16,787 bases of DNA from Desulfobacterales bacterium. Its GTDB lineage: Bacteria; Desulfobacterota; Desulfobacteria; Desulfobacterales; 4be13. The stretch covers positions 1 through 16,787 of the forward strand of contig JAOZLU010000089.1 of the NCBI GenBank assembly GCA_029934695.1, given 5' to 3'. The translations under genes and the position numbers were made by a program. A model generated the notes under the pieces. The model saw only the letters and a list, made by a program, of their open reading frames with translations, ran no database searches and was not told the origin of the DNA. Positions 12,763 through 16,787 of this stretch are shown piece after piece. Within the stretch, counting starts at the first letter, position 1, and the number at the start of each line of letters is the position of its first letter.

Positions 12763-15700
12763 TCATTCCATATCGCACTCTCTGGGAATGGCTGCCGTAT
12801 TTTTTTTCGATCTGGAAGAACCCGGATTGTTTATAATTGCTTCCGGCATGGGAATTTCTTTGACAACCGGGAAAATTACATGATTTTTTGAAGACATGGT
12901 TTTCGATAGAGAAGAAGTCGTTTCTCCTATTTTCGGGGAAACAGGTTCCTCATCCAAAAATTTCAGACTCCTCCCGCCATCTGCCGTTCTTTTTATTTGA
13001 ACCTTGCGCATCAGAATATCGGGAGAGGGCAGCCTTCTGCCATTATAGGCATTTCTCGCCGTCACTTCTTTCAGGCTGCGGGAATTCCCTCCTATTTCTA
13101 TAACACTCCAGCCTGTGGAACTGTTATTGAGTTCGTTGCTTTCATCCACCTTATTCAGGTCGTCCACCCAGACTGCTACATAATACGTTCCGGCAGGGAC
13201 TGAACGTCCGAAGGCATCTTCGTACAGATAGAAAGATGCGGCGGTGTCTTCGTCCCGGGATATCATATAACCGGGCTCAAGCGCATAATTGCCATCCTCA
13301 TAGAAAAGAAAGATTTCGTTGCCGTTGCCGATCTCCTCATCCGGGCTGAGTACCAGATTGATATCCCACTCCGTACCGGAAACAACTGTTTTTCCATTAT
13401 TAGCAACTTCGTAAGTCAGGGTTCCGTAGCCGTAATCATTCCATTCCGCATACCAGGTTTGCACCTCTAAATCCGGTAGAAGATTTTCAATGGTTACCTG
13501 AGTGCTACCCCAGGACACATTGTCATTTTCATCCGACTCTTTCACTTTGTTCAGATCATCAACCCATATTGCCATATAATAGGTTCCGTCTTCCAATGTG
13601 TCGGGAAACTGAAAAGAAATCGGATTATTTTCATCACGGAATACCGAATATCCAGATTCCAGATCAAAAGGAATCTCCTCATAAATCACATAAATATCGC
13701 CGAAAACAAGGGTCTCGTCTTGGGAGAGCATAAAATTCACGTCCGCGCCAGAAGGAGCTGTGTCATTTCCCGTGTTGACAACCTTGTATTCCAAGGTTCC
13801 TTGTCCCCGGGGTTTGGGATCATAGTCAGCGGACCAGCTCTTCACTTGAAAGTTGGGCAGTTCATCTGCGGGTTCCGGTGGCCTGACAGGATCATCATTC
13901 GGATCAGGAGTTATACTATTTTCGGCATCTTCAAGAATATATGCCTCATTCATCCCGATTTGCATTGTGGAATTATAAGGTATCCAAAAATACCCCCTGT
14001 CTCCCCATCCTGTTCCCCATGAATTGATAACTTTGAATGCGCCTCCGTATTTGTTATCATCATATCCGACAATGGTTACAGCATGACGGCCACGATCTCC
14101 GCCTCCGATAGTGTTGTAAACCGAATCGGATCCTGAAAGATTCCCAAGTGATTCATAAGCATCAATGCTGACGACTACAGGATTACGGTTAACTAAGGCC
14201 GCTATAATTGCTGCCGGTGTGCTGCTGAGTCTCTTCCACTCTCTGGCTTTGAAACCGAGCGCTTCCTGAACAGCCTGGGCATTGGGCTGTGTCCGATAAT
14301 CGTCTTGTTCATAAGGCATGGAATCAAGAGTGGCGCATCCTTTGTTGACGATAATATCCAATGCCTCCCATATTAAAGACCCTCTGTCTTGTCCTCCGTT
14401 GATCTGATTATAGATGAATGCCGGGCTGAATATATGGCTGGAGGGATTCAAAGACCAGCCCATTTCAACTTTTTCCTGATAGGTTTTCAAAGCATATGCG
14501 GTTGCCCACCCAACACAACTTCCTTGGTGTTTCTGATCACCCGGAACTGGAAAATTACTGCTCAGATCAATCGAACGTGGAACTGTGGGGCTGTCGCCAG
14601 GTGCTCCTAATAAATCGCTTCTGAAACTGGCAAGCGCAAAACCGGAATAAATTCTGGGGTCGATCTCCTCACTGCCAAAAAATCTTTCCTCAGAAGAATC
14701 AGTCAGCTCAACAGTGATATCTGCCGAATCACTGAATATCTTACCGTCGCTGACGTGATAAGGAAGTGTGACTAAATCCGTACCATCATCAGATAATGTC
14801 ACATAAAGCACTCCCGAACTCGGACTGATAAAAGCTTCTGAATAGCCGGAACCGCTTGAAGGCGCAATCAATTCATAATTCAGCCGATCCCCATCCGTAT
14901 CTGTGGCGATAAGCTGTTTTTCCAGATAAGGTATTGTCATGTCAGTTGCCAAAGACAAAGGGTAAGCCACAGGCTTATGATTCGATGTATCGGCGGATGG
15001 CGTATAGGAAAATTCATGCCTGATATACCTGTCATCCAGAATAGTCGTTCCCTTTTTATCATAGCTGCTGTCGCTGGGAAGATCGGAATAAACCTCAATA
15101 TCCGGGACAGAGACATGGAAATAATTCACATCCACCCGCCCGCTGGCGTCAAACCAGACTTTGACAAAAAGGTCAGGATTGTTCCTGCTTCCCCAGCCCA
15201 CATCATTCGGACTGGCGTAAAAATATCCCCAGAGCACCTCGTGTCCCCCTGCGGTGGCGGAACTTCCGCCTTGATACCATACTGCGTCAATGGGGCCGCT
15301 GTCTGTATTGATCACAGAGCCTGTCCTGAGACCGTTTATGGTGGAATAACCTGAAGGACTGCCAGCAGGATAATATCCCGATGCCGGGATTCCGTCCTCA
15401 TAATTCTGATCCGTGTGGCTTTGGCCGTTCTCATACCACTGCCTGATGTATCTTCTCGACATGGTTGTGACACCGTGCTCATCCGGTGTGCCGTCATATT
15501 CGTAATCAGAATACACGTCTATCTCCGGAACTGATACATGAAAAAAATTGACATCCGTTCTGCCGCCTGCGTCAAACCATATTTTGACAAACAGGTCAGG
15601 ATTTTCTTTGCTCCCCCAAGATACGTCATCGGGACTGGCATAAAAATACCCCCAGATCACCCGATGTCCGCCGGCCATTGTGTCATCGCCGCCCTGCTGC

Positions 15701-16674
15701 CATACTGCTTCGATGGGGCCTTTATCCTCTGTCTGGATGACTGCCCGGATCCAGAGGTTCGGGGTGACGAGGTGGCCTGTGTCCGGGGAGACCGATGTCT
15801 CCCGGGTCAGCGTGAAGGGGTCCCATCCTAAGTCGGTGATACTGCAATCCTCATGAATATTATGGTGATAAGCTTGACCTTGAAGCGTATCACCGTCTTC
15901 TGACAACGTCAGAGCCAAGTCACCCCACATAGTCCATTGATCCGGACAAGCTGATTGGTATGTCACAGGAAAATGAAGCTGTAGTTTGCCTGACAAGTTC
16001 TGATCTTCAAATGTTCCGTAAAAAGCCTGATCACCAACTTTGAAGCCACGCTCTGTTGTAAAGCTGCTCAGATTAGTGTATGTCGCATTAACCTGTTGAC
16101 CATCTTGCGAAATACTCATTTCTCCCCAGTCTTCATGAACCCAAAGGCCGCTCAGGTCAGGGACAGACTCACCGCCGCTTATTTTTCTTCCTGTCAACGG
16201 ATAAGGGTCTGTGAATTCTCCGATCCGGTATCCGGTTGCTGTGTCACCGGCGATTGTAAAGATGTAGGCATGCTTTGGTTCTTCCATATCTTCGAGAGTG
16301 ACCGCGATAAATCCACGCTCTCCTAATTCCAATTCAGATGAAAGTTCGCTGTACATAAGCATTCCGAAGTCAAAATTTTGATCATAGTACACCAATGTTA
16401 CCTCACCATCATCATCGGTTGACGGTTCTGTCAAGAAGGTCAGAGTATCTGTCTGACCGTTGTAGCTAAACTCCCATGTTGTGCCTAACATCGGTTTCAG
16501 GTCATCAGGGTTTTGGGAAATATCCGCCCTTGAAGCCCTGCCTGTCTTCTTCATCACTTGGTGAAGCATCTCAGGCAGGAGAGAGGAATCAGGAAGCTCT
16601 CCTGATGCCATCACAGCATGACCCAGAAACAGAAACATCAGCACCAATGCGCCAAACCATTGAACCTTCTTCAT
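12763..16674 (-). CDS. Large secreted papain-like (C1A) cysteine peptidase with CARDB-like repeats
   Basis: This 1303-aa exported protease has a signal peptide (MKKVQWFGALVLMFLFLGHA, cleavage near VMA|SGE). Residues about 68-290 hold two lipocalin-like beta segments (LGTTWEFSYNGQTDTLTF; LSGLWVHEDWGEMSIS). Two tandem units of about 110 aa follow (about 305-430 and 450-565), 75% identical over their 72-residue core. A cadherin-like segment (about 567-655, with ATDTDGDRLNYEL) precedes the papain domain (about 690-905). Its active site is complete: oxyanion Gln714 and Cys720 (GDQKHQGSCVGWA), His864 (GRHAVTIVGYDD) and Asn884 (VINSWGTGWGDRGYF). No I29-type inhibitory propeptide is evident. Two CARDB-like repeats (about 938-1062, 1064-1190) each end in a VDDLNKV.ES.E.N pattern. 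A Ser/Arg/Lys-rich tail of about 100 residues closes it; no sortase or other sorting signal is recognisable. AAAGGAG lies 7 nt before the ATG. It is probably its own transcription unit. Confidence 0.93.
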   Translation of the reverse strand: MKKVQWFGALVLMFLFLGHAVMASGELPDSSLLPEMLHQVMKKTGRASRADISQNPDDLKPMLGTTWEFSYNGQTDTLTFLTEPSTDDDGEVTLVYYDQNFDFGMLMYSELSSELELGERGFIAVTLEDMEEPKHAYIFTIAGDTATGYRIGEFTDPYPLTGRKISGGESVPDLSGLWVHEDWGEMSISQDGQQVNATYTNLSSFTTERGFKVGDQAFYGTFEDQNLSGKLQLHFPVTYQSACPDQWTMWGDLALTLSEDGDTLQGQAYHHNIHEDCSITDLGWDPFTLTRETSVSPDTGHLVTPNLWIRAVIQTEDKGPIEAVWQQGGDDTMAGGHRVIWGYFYASPDDVSWGSKENPDLFVKIWFDAGGRTDVNFFHVSVPEIDVYSDYEYDGTPDEHGVTTMSRRYIRQWYENGQSHTDQNYEDGIPASGYYPAGSPSGYSTINGLRTGSVINTDSGPIDAVWYQGGSSATAGGHEVLWGYFYASPNDVGWGSRNNPDLFVKVWFDASGRVDVNYFHVSVPDIEVYSDLPSDSSYDKKGTTILDDRYIRHEFSYTPSADTSNHKPVAYPLSLATDMTIPYLEKQLIATDTDGDRLNYELIAPSSGSGYSEAFISPSSGVLYVTLSDDGTDLVTLPYHVSDGKIFSDSADITVELTDSSEERFFGSEEIDPRIYSGFALASFRSDLLGAPGDSPTVPRSIDLSSNFPVPGDQKHQGSCVGWATAYALKTYQEKVEMGWSLNPSSHIFSPAFIYNQINGGQDRGSLIWEALDIIVNKGCATLDSMPYEQDDYRTQPNAQAVQEALGFKAREWKRLSSTPAAIIAALVNRNPVVVSIDAYESLGNLSGSDSVYNTIGGGDRGRHAVTIVGYDDNKYGGAFKVINSWGTGWGDRGYFWIPYNSTMQIGMNEAYILEDAENSITPDPNDDPVRPPEPADELPNFQVKSWSADYDPKPRGQGTLEYKVVNTGNDTAPSGADVNFMLSQDETLVFGDIYVIYEEIPFDLESGYSVFRDENNPISFQFPDTLEDGTYYMAIWVDDLNKVKESDENDNVSWGSTQVTIENLLPDLEVQTWYAEWNDYGYGTLTYEVANNGKTVVSGTEWDINLVLSPDEEIGNGNEIFLFYEDGNYALEPGYMISRDEDTAASFYLYEDAFGRSVPAGTYYVAVWVDDLNKVDESNELNNSSTGWSVIEIGGNSRSLKEVTARNAYNGRRLPSPDILMRKVQIKRTADGGRSLKFLDEEPVSPKIGETTSSLSKTMSSKNHVIFPVVKEIPMPEAIINNPGSSRSKKNTAAIPRECDME

Positions 16675-16787
16675 TTTAAGCTCCTTTCTTGATTGTTGAT
16701 TGTTAAATAAAAATTGTTTATAATTCAGGGTTTGAACCGCAGATTCCCACAGATTCAGCCGATTTCACAGATGAAAATCCGGGCAAT
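16675..16787. other. Upstream leader of the papain-like gene
   Basis: This stretch should hold the gene's promoter, but I see no convincing -35/-10 pair. It contains a short tandem GATTGTTGATTGTT (16691-16704) and, at 16737-16772, repeated CAGATT/CAGATG words (CCGCAGATTCCCACAGATTC, then TTTCACAGATG) that look like part of a dispersed intergenic repeat cut by the window edge. Confidence 0.4.

Noticed and set aside
12763..13085. C-terminal sorting signal on the papain-like protein
   Set aside because: The Ser/Arg-rich tail lacks a hydrophobic helix with a PEP, LPXTG or similar motif.
14977..15354. 125-aa plus-strand frame opposite the papain-like gene
   Set aside because: It mirrors the duplicated units; a similar frame at 15538-15831 arises only because the underlying DNA is duplicated.

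Overview
All nine genes in this 16.8 kb window lie on the minus strand, so transcription runs from high to low coordinates. Each gene starts with a secretion signal or a lipoprotein-type leader, so the whole locus appears to act in the periplasm or at the cell surface. The envelope-protein repertoire (OmpA-type anchor, lipoproteins, MltC-like lytic transglycosylase), moderate GC and many small palindromic intergenic repeats suggest a Gram-negative bacterium. By recall of similar gene content, a Desulfobacterota (Desulfonema-like or related multicellular/filamentous sulfate reducer) is plausible, but nothing in the window proves the taxon.

Layout in transcription order. (1) 16674-12763: a 1303-aa secreted papain-like (C1A) cysteine peptidase with lipocalin-like and duplicated N-terminal domains, a cadherin-like segment and two CARDB-like repeats. 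(2) 12589-12320: a small DUF333 lipoprotein. (3) 12110-4463: a probable five-gene operon with gaps of 55, 41, 11 and 20 bp. It encodes a caspase-DUF4384 protein, a DUF3160 protein, a TPR-OmpA peptidoglycan-binding protein, a second caspase-DUF4384 protein, and an MltC-like lytic transglycosylase ending in DUF4384. (4) A 246-bp MITE-like branched palindrome right after the transglycosylase stop. (5) 4103-3597: a glycine-zipper lipoprotein. (6) A palindrome-rich spacer. (7) 3232-299: an exported WD40-Ig-caspase fusion. (8) A gene-free end, 1-298, with one hairpin.

The unusual feature is the concentration of exported cysteine peptidases: three caspase-fold proteins with intact His/Cys dyads and one papain-fold protein, next to a peptidoglycan lyase and a peptidoglycan anchor. 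The DUF4384 module of the first caspase is about 60% identical by eye to the one on the lytic transglycosylase, so the same tail has been attached to a protease and to a wall-cutting enzyme. Two caspase domains also carry an EF-hand-like loop near their C-terminus. My inference is an envelope-located proteolysis and wall-remodelling system, possibly calcium-responsive. It might serve cell death, filament fragmentation or surface maturation. The individual families are known; the combination is what merits attention. Four start codons (genes at 3232, 4103, 7743 and 12589) were placed downstream of the longest possible ORF on ribosome-binding-site evidence.
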